A stretch of 64,000 nt of DNA. Origin: Fragum whitleyi (Eukaryota; Mollusca; Bivalvia; Cardiida; Cardiidae). The stretch lies in assembly GCA_948146395.1 (NCBI GenBank), contig OX411555.1, positions 39,387,065-39,451,064 of the forward strand, read 5' to 3'. Position numbers and translations under genes: made by a program. Shown here piece by piece: positions 46,885-58,497 of this stretch (positions within the stretch are counted from its first letter, which is position 1; each line of letters starts with the position of its first letter). A model generated the notes under the pieces. The model was not told the origin of the DNA. It saw nothing but the letters and a program-made list of their open reading frames with translations, and did not search any database.

Positions 46885-47300
46885 GGTCACTCTGTTTGTC
46901 TGTTTGTCCGATTGTCTTTCTCTGTATGTCCGTTTGTCTGAAGAAAAGAACTTTAACATTGGCCACAGCACAGCGTTTGAAAGGTAAGTGGTAGAGCCTT
47001 CATATTTCATATCATGACTGCTTGGGACAAGACCTTTCTGTTGGTACCAAGTTCAAGGTCAAGGTCATTGTCCAAGGTCATTTTGAGTCTGATTAAAATC
47101 AACATTAAAAATTACTTTGAATTGGTAATAGAGCCACGATGTTTCACATGTGAATTGCTTGTGACAAGACCTTACAATGGATAACAAAGTAAATGTCATA
47201 GGTCAAGGTCATTTAATGAATGTCACTCATTTATGAAAACTTAAAATTAGCCTTAACTTTTTGATGGGAAAAGACACCTACCGTTAAAAAGTGGAATAAA
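46885..47300 (-). repeat. H-type tandem repeats, inverted relative to 19520-20026
   Basis: A TGTCTGTTTGTCCG tract (46893-46940), then two diverged units sharing GAGCCTTCATATTTCA / GAGCCACGATGTTTCA, TGGGACAAGACCTT / TGTGACAAGACCTT and AAGGTCAAGGTCAT. Confidence 0.55.
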
Positions 47301-47458
47301 TGAGCAGTCTAAGATGACCAAAAGACTAAAATAAAGGTTAGATTTCCTTTATTATTTCACTACTAATTTCCAGAAAATGTATCGAACCACTGGTCCGAAA
47401 AAAGGCACTTGCGGGGGCATTGGTGTTGAACAAACACATCTTGTTGCAATGATATTCT

Positions 47459-47594
47459 TGCCCTGCGTTCAGGAAGTAAAAACGTTTCGCGAGCGCTTTG
47501 AGATGATACCCCGCTTTGCACGTGCACATACGTGCAAAGCGGGGTATCATTTCGAAAGCGCTTCGCTAACGTTTTCATCCTGAACGCAGTGCTG
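47459..47594. repeat. Family B short palindrome, best preserved
   Basis: CCCTGCGTTCAGGAAG...TCCTGAACGCAGTG; uninterrupted core GATACCCCGCTTTGCACG TGCACATA CGTGCAAAGCGGGGTATC with perfect arms. Confidence 0.9.
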
Positions 47595-49225
47595 TCGTTC
47601 TTTTAAGAATGAAAAACACAAACTCCACGATTAAAAGAGAATTAGGGATCACTTGTAGCCCCTCTGAATTCGTAAGAATATTAAAATCGCAAGAAAATAA
47701 AAAAAAGTCTACAATGAGACCAATAAATCGAAACTGACTGAACCTAATTAGTCTTGCCCCTTGTTTTATCAGTGATCGGATTTCAACATGACTATTTCAA
47801 TGTCATCAATATGAAATTAATACCTCGCCGAACACGGTTAAAAGGTCAAGCCACCTAAAGACGTTTTCATTTCGAAGCAAAGAATTCTTTGAAAATGGCG
47901 TTTAAAAACGATTCGTGCATCTTCGGGCTCGGTTACACAGAACACATTTTCTATATCACATTTAAAACGACATCAAAATCGCTTTGACGCGACCGAAAGT
48001 CGGTGTCTTTGGCATTCTTATATAAGTTATAATTTTTACGTGGTCATGCAATTAACAACAATTCCATGGATGCAACAAGGCCTTTGTATGATAGCTTGTT
48101 AGTAACTATCCACGCTGAGTCTGCTTTCGGCTTTGGTACAAACTCATACTTCGCATCTTGACTTCTGACAAGGGCCAATAATACAACAAATCTTTCGAGT
48201 GCAGCTCGATCGAACTTGCTCATTAATATGGACAACAGGAGTTATACATGCTTACCATTTCTACAATGATATTGAAAGACCCCTATCAAATAATCGCTTA
48301 TAAATTCAACAGGTTTGCATAGGACTAACTTGAATGGCAGTTCCATAAAATCATTTCTATATTGTCTTTCGGAACAATATTGACGTCTATCTGTCTACTG
48401 CCAATTCCCTTTGAAGTCAATTTTAAAACACCTTCCATGTTCAATTTTCAATACAGATCCCAATCTCTTCTCATTCATTCACAAACTATATGTATATTAC
48501 GTCGCATGAAAATGTACCTATTTTTGAACAGACAGATTTTTCACCTTGATTAAACTGCATGGACTGCATACATGTATTACAGGAAAATTATATTGTGTGT
48601 GTGCTAAAGCAGATTTCGAATAGTGGAATGAATAATTTATATTTTATATAAAGACATTGTAATTCTAAAACTCATACTTGCAAAAGCGTTACATGTTCAG
48701 GATACTATATAGCACTTAAAAGCGACAACATCTTGAAATACGTCGCTTAGATTAGTTTCTGCCACTGTTTTTAGACCCACAAATATTGCTAAAACAGATT
48801 AATAAGAGAAAAAAATATGATAATGGGAAAGTCCAGAGCACCTTTCGCGCAAGCTGATAAGTTCACATTGAAAGAAGTCTCTTTTTGCTTGGACATAAAG
48901 TCTTTCAAAGGAATTAGTCGACCAATCACAATGAACAATTTCACAACTACGGCAAATTTTGTCAATGACGAACTCATCGAAAAAACTTTTTAAAAACGCC
49001 TTTTTCTGACGCCGCTAGATCGAACATTAGTCCAGTGGCTTAATGACTGTAAAAGTGATTTAAAAATCAATTAGTGAAATCGATAATTGACCTTTAATGA
49101 TCGAAAATGGAATACGAATCTGTATGATATATTGCTTTAAAATAGACATTACATGCTAGAAACCACAACCGCGTAACCACAGCTTGGTTAAGCTAGAGAT
49201 AGAAGGGTTTGTCGCCCAACGATGA
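47595..49225. other. Intergenic DNA, nothing recognised
   Basis: Short frames (for example 63 codons minus at 48044-48235) have no recognisable domain. A decayed O-type hairpin lies at 49173-49199. Confidence 0.5.
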
Positions 49226-49736
<511 letters not shown>

Positions 49737-49975
49737 TGCTGAATCGTATATACTAAATTAGGCAAAGTTATGTCTAAACTTTATCAAACTGCTTAGCCGA
49801 AGTTCAGAGTAAAACATGTGGCTCAGTGACCCATTTATGAATAATTCCACCACACCCTAAGTTCCCCTTCCCTAATAAGATAGAATGAGAAAAAAACTTA
49901 AAAAAGCAGATTCATTCATGCGTTATTTCATGGATGAAGATAATATGACCACAAGGCATATGTACGCGAAATCGA

Positions 49976-50046
49976 TGGCTCAGCGCGAAACAGTTGTAAC
50001 TGCCTATATGTTAATAGGCAGTTACAACTGTTTCACACTGAGCTAG
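49976..50046. repeat. Family L 70-bp hairpin
   Basis: GGCTCAGCGCGAAACAGTTG, GTAACTGCCTATATG, TTA, then the near-perfect complement ending CACTGAGC. Same as 35103-35172 but with a better right arm. Confidence 0.85.
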
Positions 50047-50751
50047 CAAAATGGATTCATTTAAATGTGGTAAGATTTTTTAGGGTTCAAACATGTACTT
50101 CAAGGAAGGGAAAATCTCTTCCTTATTCTGATTTAGATATAATCGAGACAAAATATCAACCATCTGCGAAAATAAAGAATAATTAAGCATTTCACTTGCG
50201 TTGGGACAATTTTCGTGGGTTTACTTAATGTGCCGACGATACACTGGCTAAAAGTTGCAAACCCAAAATAGAAGATATTAAAATCAGTGGTCATAAAATA
50301 CTAATTTATAATACTAATTTATAAAGCAAGTCAGTTATAAATGGATAAAACGATTTCTTTTGTTTTGTTTTAGATTACAAAATAAATAATTTGGCATTTT
50401 ATGAACGCAAATTTGATATTCTAATAAGATTTTTTCTAGTTATAATGTGACCCGAACTTTTAAGATAAAGCGACAAAATTCTTGAAATTCATAAATCCAA
50501 ATTTTACGCGGGACATCTATAACGCCGTTTGTCAAATGACGTCATTACAGCCATTATGGCGTCATTTTCACAATAACAAAATGAGCGATTTTTCACGCTC
50601 TTATCTGATTTGCATATGTATTGCACTAGTGTTATAACACTCGTGTAAATTTAAAAAAAATGTATTCAACAAGGTTATTTCACTCCCGTGACGCATGTAA
50701 TATTACATTTGTTTTATTAACTCTTGACAAATTGAACGTTACTCTTATCAT
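50047..50751. other. Intergenic DNA with one CRE octamer
   Basis: TGACGTCA at 50537-50544 within AAATGACGTCATTACAG; nothing else recognised. Confidence 0.5.
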
Positions 50752-50968
50752 ATGTGACCCGTCACACACAAAAAAGGACCAGAACCAGGAATTTCGGAAA
50801 ATAGATATTTGAAAAAATGATTGGTTCCAGTAGAGGTCAACCGAACCCCGAAATTCAGAGGGATCGATAAGTTTCTAAACTAGTCAGCTTTTGCGATCCT
50901 TGTTGTCTGATCAGGGTTGTCACTTTATAGATTACACAGGTTGCCCCTTTTCGCGTGACGGCTCGTGT
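50752..50968 (+). repeat. Family C element, internally deleted
   Basis: ATGTGACCCGTCACACAC to CCCCTTTTCGCGTGACGG, with AGGTCAACCGAACCCCG; the segment after it is shortened. Confidence 0.8.
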
Positions 50969-51127
50969 ATTATAAATTCTAGCTTTTGTCGATTATTCCT
51001 GCGTATATTTGTGTTCCAAAAAGTATAACACGTAGTTCAGGAAAACTTGTAAATATTTTTGGTATACTTAAGATGAATGGTTTGTCCCGGGCATTTGCCC
51101 TAGTACAGATATAACATTCTTTATGAT

Positions 51128-51432
51128 TGTGACCCATTACGCATAAAATTGACCATTCAGGAACTCCGTACATGTAAGATGAATATGCAACCCATCATGC
51201 GAAAAGGGGCCATCTGGGAACTCCGTAAAATAAAAACCTGAAAATGAATTTGTTCCAGCCGGTGGTCGCATTTCACTTTTTTTTTTCGTGGGAATATAAA
51301 ATTATTTTTCGAGATTCAGAAAATCAGCACAGTGCGACAGGTTTAAACCCTTATCAGCCTGCACAGTCTACCAATGGTCGACACTTTACGCACTACTTCC
51401 CAGATAGTCCATTTTCGCTTAACGAGTCACAT
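51128..51432 (+). repeat. Family C element with doubled left end
   Basis: Two successive left ends (GTGACCCATTACGCATAAAA at 51129 and CAACCCATCATGCGAAAAGG at 51189) precede one body and one right end (TTTCGCTTAACGAGTCACA). Confidence 0.8.
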
Positions 51433-51439
51433 ATTTGAA

Positions 51440-51663
51440 CAAAAATATAATAAATAAATAGAAAATTGGTTCCAATAAATGTCAACCTGAGGTTTAATGT
51501 CAAATATTCTTATAAGGGATGGAAAAATTATCATTAAAGATTCGAAAAATTAGCAAAATGCGAAAAGATGCTGATCTAAGTCAGATGTGAAGTCCTATGT
51601 CTGAGTGGGGGTCGACACTTTACGCACTACCCAACTGACCTATTTTCGCCTGACGGGTCACAT
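51440..51663 (+). repeat. Family C element, left end missing
   Basis: AAAATTGGTTCCAATAAATG, TGTCAACCTGAGG, a decayed hairpin, then CTATTTTCGCCTGACGGGTC. Directly follows the copy at 51128. Confidence 0.75.
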
Positions 51664-51794
51664 TTTTTCAAGTTTTTGACGACACCAATGGCCTTGTTTA
51701 AAGTAAATATTGATGGTTTCAATTACATTATGAGAAAGTTGTTTCAAAAACAGTCCGAATTGTTGACGTTCCTTTTGTATAACTATGCAAAGAG

Positions 51795-52076
51795 ATTGAT
51801 TGATTGATTGAATGGATTTTTACGCCGCTTTCAACATTATTTCAGTTATATCGCGCGGCTGGAGCACCTAACAATAGATTCCTGGTATTTCTCAGACCAG
51901 TACTACCATCACATCCTTTCCTAGCCTCCAGCTGCTATCTCACTTAGGTCTACGATTATCTTCCCATTGGTGAGAGACAAATAGTCGGAAAGAATGAGTG
52001 CCGCCGTCGGGCATCGAACCCGGGACCTTTAGAATGACAGTCCGACGCGCTACCAACTGCGCTATGACGGCGGCAC
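51795..52076 (-). repeat. tRNA-derived SINE (family E), full length
   Basis: Minus orientation: tail (TCAA)n, body, box B GGTTCGATGCC and box A TAGCGCAGTTGG. Flanked by TATGCAAAGAG (51784-51794) and TATGCCAAGAG (52077-52087), a 10/11 target-site duplication, which fixes both ends and shows insertion by retrotransposition. Confidence 0.92.
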
Positions 52077-52167
52077 TATGCCAAGAGAAGACATAAGTGT
52101 ATATTTTGAAAGGTCCTAACTTATAAAGGCCCTTTACATAAGCATTTTGCTTTTGTTTATTTATTAC

Positions 52168-52596
52168 ATTTAATGACATCATGAAATCGACACTCATCCT
52201 GTTCAAAACCATTCTAAATTGCTCGCTCAGAGTTCCATTCATATACTTTCATACACTTACTTAAACGTTCAAAATCGCTCAAAAACCATGCGAAAACGAC
52301 CTAGAATCCTTCGCAATGCTTCAAACCTTAATCCAAATCGAACTAACCTTTGTTTGTTAAGTTACCGGTTGTTGTTTTTTGATAGTGTGCGCGAAGAAAT
52401 CTCTTTTTAGAAAACCATAAAAATATTTCTTAAGGGAGGTTATATGATATTGATAAGTTCTTCTACTTCGGACGAAGTGAGATTGAATTACCATCCGCTT
52501 ATTTCATTCAAAGCTCGATCATACCACGCATTCAATTTCAATCCAAAAACATCTCAAAATAATTAACCTTGTCAATTTCACGATGTAACTAACTAT
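52168..52596 (+). repeat. Family A element
   Basis: TTAATGACATCATGAAATCG to CACGATGTAACTAACTATA; hairpin remnant AAGGGAGGTTATATG / TTACCATCCGC. Confidence 0.85.
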
Positions 52597-52629
52597 ATTT
52601 TTTATATCAAACCCATTTCATTAATACGG

Positions 52630-53044
52630 ATAGTAACATCGTGAAATTGACATTCACCTCGATCAAAAGCATCCTAAATCGCTCACTCAGCTCTCCATTC
52701 ATTCATTCAAAACATTCACTCCAAGTACTCAAAACACTCCAAATTGGTTAAAAACACTTCGAATCAATCTAAATCATCTCATTCCATTGGAATTTATAAT
52801 ATTATTCAACGCTCTTTTGTGGATATTGAAGCGTTTGATTGGTACGTGAAGAAACACAAATCGGAAAGTCCGTCGATCTTTTTTTAAAGGGAAGATTGAA
52901 ATATCGTAAATTCGTTCAACTTAGGTAAATGAGCGATATTGCTTAGCTCCCTTTAATTCAATTCAAAACCCGCTTCACACAATCGCTCAATGTCATTCCA
53001 AAATCATTCCTCAATTTGTCAATTACGCGATGTTATTAACTGTA
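52630..53044 (+). repeat. Family A element
   Basis: ATAGTAACATCGTGAAATTG to TACGCGATGTTATTAACTG. Hairpin partly decayed (AAAGGGAAGATTG / TTAGCTCCCTTT). Confidence 0.85.
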
Positions 53045-53180
53045 TATACATATAGAAATACGGGTTTATGCAACAGTTTTGAGCTTTCCCCTCGAAAAAG
53101 ACTACATTCATGACGTATGTTCTACTCTCAATTCATATGTATATCACCAGAATATCTAAAAGGTTGTGTTCTTGTCTTGA

Positions 53181-53588
53181 TACAGTTGACATCATCGTGA
53201 ATTTGACAAGTTGAATGGTTTTGAAACGATTTGGAATGAAATTGTATGAGTGCGATGAGTGGGTTTTGAGTGGAATTAAGGGGAGGTAATTCAATATCAC
53301 TAATTTTGTTCAGAATGAACAAAACTATCGATATTTATTACCTTCCTTTTATAAAATAGGCAAACAAATTCTACGGAAGCATCCTGTCTCTTTAAAACCA
53401 TCATGACGCTTATTCTATGTATAATTTCAAAGTCAGTGAAATTGCGATTTTTCTCTAGCTATTTTTGTTTTGAATGTAGTTGATGATCTTATCTTTTTAG
53501 TGATTTTGGGACGTTTTAGGATGGTTTGAGTGAATGCTTTGAATGAATGACAGGAGCACCGAGCGAGCGATTTGAATGGTCAACTGTA
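53181..53588 (-). repeat. Family A element, minus copy, right arm shortened
   Basis: TACAGTTGACATCATCG left. Hairpin 53278-53350. The right side jumps from GCGATTTGAATGG straight to TCAACTGTA, losing the ATTGAC part of the terminal repeat. Confidence 0.8.
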
Positions 53589-53889
53589 TCTCCGAATCGT
53601 TCAAATGTTTTAAAAGGTTGGCGACCAAAATGAAATCTTGTAAATGAACGAATACATAGATGTGGCAAGTGTTTTATGAAATAAAGAGAAGGGTTTTGGA
53701 CATATTTGGAGAATGTCAGAAGATTAATATGTTGAATGGACAGCAAACTATTTAAACAAAACTGTCATTTGTTTGAATATACAAACATATGTCAAACAGT
53801 TGCTCGATGTAACTCCAAATATTTGATTTCGGACTCGTAGAGATCTCGAGTTTTTGTGCTCAAAGTACCTACATGCTTTTTACAAGTTT
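53589..53889. other. Intergenic DNA, nothing recognised
   Basis: No gene or repeat family assigned. Confidence 0.5.
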
Positions 53890-54022
53890 ATTTGATAAAA
53901 TTGACAATTATTTTCAGAAATATTGATGGAATTATCGATAATTTGTATTAAATTACCTACCTTAGGTTTCATTCAAAATTCGCTCATCTAACCTTTTCAA
54001 TGTCATACAACTTGTCAACAAA
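53890..54022 (+). repeat. Family A right-half fragment
   Basis: ATTGATGGAATTATCGATAA, AAATTACCTACCTTAGG, TTCATTCAAAATTCGCTC, ending AACTTGTCAAC. Confidence 0.6.
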
Positions 54023-54140
54023 AATTAAGGGTTGAGGCTTTTCATATAATGGCCAGACTGTTGCCTCTTCTAGGTATCCGATTTTGACAAAATCATTTTC
54101 TGAAAGTCTGGTTTTGTTCTATAAGTTTTACAATTATTAT

Positions 54141-54535
54141 CAACATGAACTTGACAATCATTCCGATCAAAACCATTCAAAGTCACTCACTCAGCGATCA
54201 ATTCATTCATTCCAAACACTCACTCAAACCCTTCAAAAACGATCCAAAGTCACCAAAAATGATAAGATCAACAGCTACAATATAAATCGCTTGAAAAAAT
54301 CCACATTTCCCTGACTTGATTGAATTTGGTAAAGTTCTGATTGGTTCGCAAAAGCATAGTTACAAAGTATTTGTATTTTCCATTTTTAGGGGGGGGGGGG
54401 GTAATAGATGTTGTTAATTTTTTCATCTTGAACAAAATAAGCAAAATTAGATTACCTCCCTTTAATTTCACTCAAATCTCGCTCCACACACTCATTCAAT
54501 GTAATTCCAAAATAATTCATCTTGTCAACTGTGTA
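54141..54535 (+). repeat. Family A element with G13 in the hairpin
   Basis: Left end decayed (AACATGAACTTGACAATC). Left hairpin arm reads TTTTTA, 13 G (54389-54401), TAAT; right arm ATTACCTCCCTTT intact. It ends at the J copy. Confidence 0.85.
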
Positions 54536-54538
54536 TCA

Positions 54539-54715
54539 GGACCCGAGGTTATAAAACTTTTCTCATTCTCAATTCAAAATTTGAGATTAAAGCAGTAATT
54601 CTGTTTTAATACTTATTTTAATGTATTTACGTAAAAGATAATATTAATAAGTTGTTATAAACAACACCTTGTTAATATTTTCTTTTATTTTGATACATTT
54701 ATTTAAATTTGAAAT
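54539..54715. repeat. Family J palindrome, right-truncated
   Basis: GGACCCGAGGTTATAAAAC, TAAAAGATAATATT and the foldback centre, as in 2275-2519; the right terminal part is absent. Confidence 0.75.
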
Positions 54716-54829
54716 ACGTAAAATATATGGTAGGAAAGTAAGGTAATTTAATTTGACATGCATGCGTACAAAACAAAATGCATTATACTGCCGCTAATTT
54801 TATTTATTTCTTCTCTCTTTTTTGACGTT

Positions 54830-55269
54830 TACAGTTGGTAACATTGTGAAATTGACATTTACCTAGATCTAAACAATTCTCAATCGCTCGCTCTGCGCTC
54901 CGTTCATTCATTCCAAACACTCACTCAAACCATTCATAAGCGCTCCAAAATTATATAAAAAAAACCAAACATTTAAAATCGTTAAAAAATGTCAACATTT
55001 CAATCAATTCGATTAAATTGTTTAATTATTTTATTGACCAGTGGGGAGTTTAAAGCGTCTAACTGGTACGTAAAGACACAAAAAAATGGAAAGTAAGTCC
55101 ATTCTTTTAAAGGGGGGTCATAAAATATCGTAAATCGGACGAAATTAGTGATACTGTAGTATCTGCTTTTAATTCAATTCTACACTTTCTCCATACACTG
55201 ATTCACTATCATTCGCAAATAATTAAAAAAAATATTCAACTTGTCAATTATACGATGTTGTTAAATGTA
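54830..55269 (+). repeat. Family A element with G6 intermediate
   Basis: TACAGTTGGTAACATTG to ATACGATGTTGTTAAATG. Left arm AAAGGGGGGTCAT: the A of GGGAGG is G, giving G6 at 55112-55117. Confidence 0.85.
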
Positions 55270-55584
55270 TCAGTGGTTTGATTTGGCATACGTGCTTTCC
55301 AGAAATGCATAGCGCCGAAAATTTCATTTATTTTTCTCTTTTTTTTTTTGACGCTTAAAATCCCTATCGAATTGGGTTTCAAGACTGACACGCTGAATGG
55401 TGAAAGAGATTTTTTAATTGACAGGAAAATAAATCAAATTAAGATTTGAGATTAAAAACTTTATCAATCTTTGTGTCAAAAATTCCCCGCTGTCAATTCA
55501 AATACAGTTTTAGAATTAACAAAGTTATTTTGGGTTGCACAAATATAAGAGTCAATGGCGACGTTTCAAACGGGGGTTTGCTTT
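55270..55584. other. Intergenic DNA, nothing recognised
   Basis: No gene or repeat family assigned. Confidence 0.5.
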
Positions 55585-55725
55585 ACCAACCCTGCGTTCA
55601 GGATGACAAATCAGTGCAAACTATTTGCAAATTATGTCCCGGTTTGCACGCTGGTACAGACGCCAATAGGGATATAATTTGCAAACAGTTTGCAACGTTT
55701 TGTCATCATGAACGCAGGGCGGGTA
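55585..55725. repeat. Family B short palindrome
   Basis: CCCTGCGTTCAGGATGACAA...TTTGTCATCATGAACGCAGGG; the core right half is altered. Confidence 0.85.
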
Positions 55726-55797
55726 AAGGTATTCTAGGAAAATATGAACCATCAAGCATAAAGCCATCATCCGGAAGTTTTCACTAACAATTATTTT

Positions 55798-55968
55798 AGA
55801 AAGGAATGTGTTACAGCATAGGTCAACAAAAAGCTGTTTATATAAATGGAATCTTTTGTTGCATTGAAAAACTTAAACATTTATAAACGCTCAAAAATAA
55901 ACACCCCAAAAGTGTCGATCATTGTCAGGCTACGGAACCTGCGCAGACTGACAAAAGTCGATATCTGT
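55798..55968 (+). repeat. Family C fragment
   Basis: CAGCATAGGTCAACAAAAAGC and the hairpin GTCAGGCTACGGAACCTGCG / GCAGACTGAC; both ends lost. Confidence 0.55.
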
Positions 55969-55977
55969 ACAGTTAGT

Positions 55978-56385
55978 AACGTAGTGAAATTAACATTGAC
56001 CTCAACTAAAACCATTGTAAATTGCGTGGTCAGCATTCCATTAATTCATTTCAAACACCCACTCAAGCCATTCAGAAACGTTTCAAAATTAATAAAAAAA
56101 AAAACATTTCGAAATCGTCCGAATTGATTGAAATTTCATTCAAATGGATCAAACCTTTCCATTATTTTATTTGCTGGTGTGAGTTTTTAAGAACCTTATT
56201 TGCCCGTCTGGCCACTCAAACACAAAAATTCGTAGATTTAAATGAAGGGAGGTAAAATGAAGGGAGGTAAAACAATCTCGCTGATTTCGTCCACTTGGAC
56301 GAAATAAGCGATATCATGTTAACTCCCTCTAATTTCATTCAAAACTCGCTCATCCATCTCATTTAATTTCATTCGGAAAACACTT
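55978..56385 (+). repeat. Family A element, right end lost
   Basis: TACAGTTAGTAACGTAG. The hairpin left arm is duplicated: GGGAGGTAAAATGAAGGGAGGTAAAAC (about 56248-56274). Right arm TTAACTCCCTC. Confidence 0.8.
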
Positions 56386-56399
56386 CCTGGATAGTTACA

Positions 56400-56565
56400 T
56401 ACAGTAAAGAACAATGTGAAATTGACACCCGTTCTGATCAAAATCATTCTAATTCATTTGGAGATCCATTAATTAATTAATTAATTAATTCCAAACGCTC
56501 ACTCAATTCGATTAAAACTCTCCGAAATCATTCTCAATATTATATCAATTTGACTTGACTTCCAG
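56400..56565 (+). repeat. Family A element, 5' fragment
   Basis: TACAGTAAAGAACAATGTG and the outer arm, with a short ATTAATTAATTAATTAATTA expansion at 56469-56490; stops before the hairpin. 56566-56903 shows nothing recognised. Confidence 0.7.
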
Positions 56566-56903
56566 CCAGAAAATGGATGTGCAAAAATCCTAACGCTTCC
56601 AAAATTGAAATGAGCTCTAACTAAACGCCACAGATAATACCTTTTAAATTATTTTAATTAATGTCCCAAAAATAGCATTTGTTGTGCAAGCAAAATTGCG
56701 GAGCTGTCAGAAGAAAAGGTTCCATCTAGATATAAACTTTGGTCTCTGAACTTGACTTTCTATATGCATTTAATGCATGAAATCATGCTTATTTGGCTAC
56801 TCTTAAGAAAAGTTGTAAATTGTGTCGCAAAAGGGTTGTTATTGATCAATATATATAAATGCCTCGTTGAATGGCAATGGCTTTCCTCTTTCTATCTCGA
56901 AAA

Positions 56904-57180
56904 GAGCCGCCGTCATACCACAGTTGGTAGCGCGTCGGACTGTCAATCTAGAGGTCCCGAGTTCGATCCATGACGGCGGTACTCATTCTTTCCAACTATT
57001 TGTCTCTCGCCAATGGTTTGATAATCGTAGACCTATGTAAGATAGCAGCTGGAGGCTAGGAAAGGACGTGGTGGTTGTATTGGTGAGAGAAATACCAGGA
57101 AACCATTGTTAGGTGCTCCAGCCGCCGCAGTATAACTGAAAAAAATGTTGAAAGTGGCGTTTAACTCCATTCAATCAATC
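56904..57180 (+). repeat. tRNA-derived SINE (family E), full length with perfect target-site duplication
   Basis: GCCGCCGTCATACCACAG, TAGCGCGTCGGACTGTCAA, box B GAGTTCGATCC, full body and TCAATCAATC tail. TATCTCGAAAA occurs at 56893-56903 and again at 57181-57191, a perfect 11-bp duplication that fixes the ends. The box A core (CATACCACAG) differs from other copies. Confidence 0.95.
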
Positions 57181-57286
57181 TATCTCGAAAACTAAAGCTT
57201 CGTGGTGTCCGCTTATGTATCACCCTCACTTGGTTGCGGAAAGATGTAGAAACTACTTAAACTAACAATTTCACCTGAACGAGCCC

Positions 57287-57511
57287 TTAACCCTTTCCTG
57301 TTTAATCCCTGCTTTTTAAGTGCCTGTGATTTTATGATTGAGAAAACATTGTGAAAAAAGAAGAAATTGCTTCTGACAAGCCATTTCTTCTTTTTCCACA
57401 CTATTCTTACCCTACTGAATAATTATTTTTCAAATTAAATCCACTTTTAATTTTCGTCTGAAAAAACCTTTGAATTTGGAAAGGTCCAAAATTTTGTAAA
57501 ACAGGAAAGGG
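57287..57511. repeat. Family M: piggyBac-like MITE
   Basis: TTAA at the left then CCCTTTCCTGTTTAATCC; right TAAAACAGGAAAGGG followed by TTCA. Over 90% like 62985-63205 by eye. CCC ends next to TTAA are the piggyBac signature. Confidence 0.85.
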
Positions 57512-57512
57512 T

Positions 57513-57645
57513 TCATTCAGGATGAAAACGTTCGCAAAACGTTTTAGAAATGAAACCCCGCACGCATGTGTACCTGGGGGGGGGGGGGGGGGGGGGGGTC
57601 ATTTCAAAACGTGCGCCAACGATTTTGCATCCTAAACGAAGGACA
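57513..57645. repeat. Family B palindrome with G23 at its centre
   Basis: TTCAGGATGAAAACGTTCGC...TTTTGCATCCTAAACGAAG. The centre after GCACGCATGTGTACCT is 23 G (57576-57598). Confidence 0.8.
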
Positions 57646-58050
57646 GAAAGAACTTCGCACGGAATAATCATATATTATTCACGTTATCGGTCCTCATTTT
57701 CTCGCGACTTCAATGTGAAAAGAGCGGTTATATCAATGTTATCTGTTGAAATTTGCATGAAAGGAGATGCATGTGCCAGTCAATTAATTTAATAATGAGC
57801 CTTTAGCTTGTTAATGCGATTATCGGTATTTCCACATCGTGATAAATGACAGTGTAATACATATTTCAAATGAAGTCAGTTTCAGTCTGACATCTTTCAG
57901 ATATCTATAGAAATAGCCTTTTTTCGTGACTACGCATAGAAGGATCGGGGCATATATTTTTTTCTTGTCTGTTTTCAGAATAAATTCATAATTGGTCAGC
58001 CAATGATGAAATAAGGTAAGTGCTTAACGCGACAACATCTCGTAAGGTTT
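57646..58050. other. Intergenic DNA, nothing recognised
   Basis: No gene or repeat family assigned. Confidence 0.5.
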
Positions 58051-58480
58051 ATACTTAGCAACATCGTGAAATTGGCAATCACTCCGATCAAAATCATTCT
58101 TAACCGCTCCATTCCATCATTCCAATCACTTTCTCAAACCTTTCAAAAACGCACCAAACTTACTGAAAAAGGCCAACAAGGCCATTCAAAAAAAATAAAG
58201 GTAGAAAAAATATCGCGATTTCACTGACATAATTGAAATTGTAAGCTTCTGATTAGTTCTTGAAGAAATATTAGGCTACTTATTGGACTTGCATACAAAT
58301 GTTATTAAAGGCAGGTAATGAATATTGCTAATTTTGTTCATCATGAACATAATTAGCGATATTGGATTACCCCCCCCCCCTTTAATTTCACCCAAAACTC
58401 TCTCCACACACTCATTCATATTCATTCCGAAATCATTAAAAAATCATTCATCTTGTCAATTTCACAATGTCGTTAACTGT
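58051..58480 (+). repeat. Family A element with C11 in the hairpin
   Basis: ATACTTAGCAACATCGTG to CACAATGTCGTTAACTG. Left arm AAAGGCAGGTAATG; the right arm, usually ATTACCTCCCTTT, reads ATTA, 11 C (58370-58380), TTTAAT. Confidence 0.88.
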
Positions 58481-58497
58481 TTTTCTATACATAGAGG

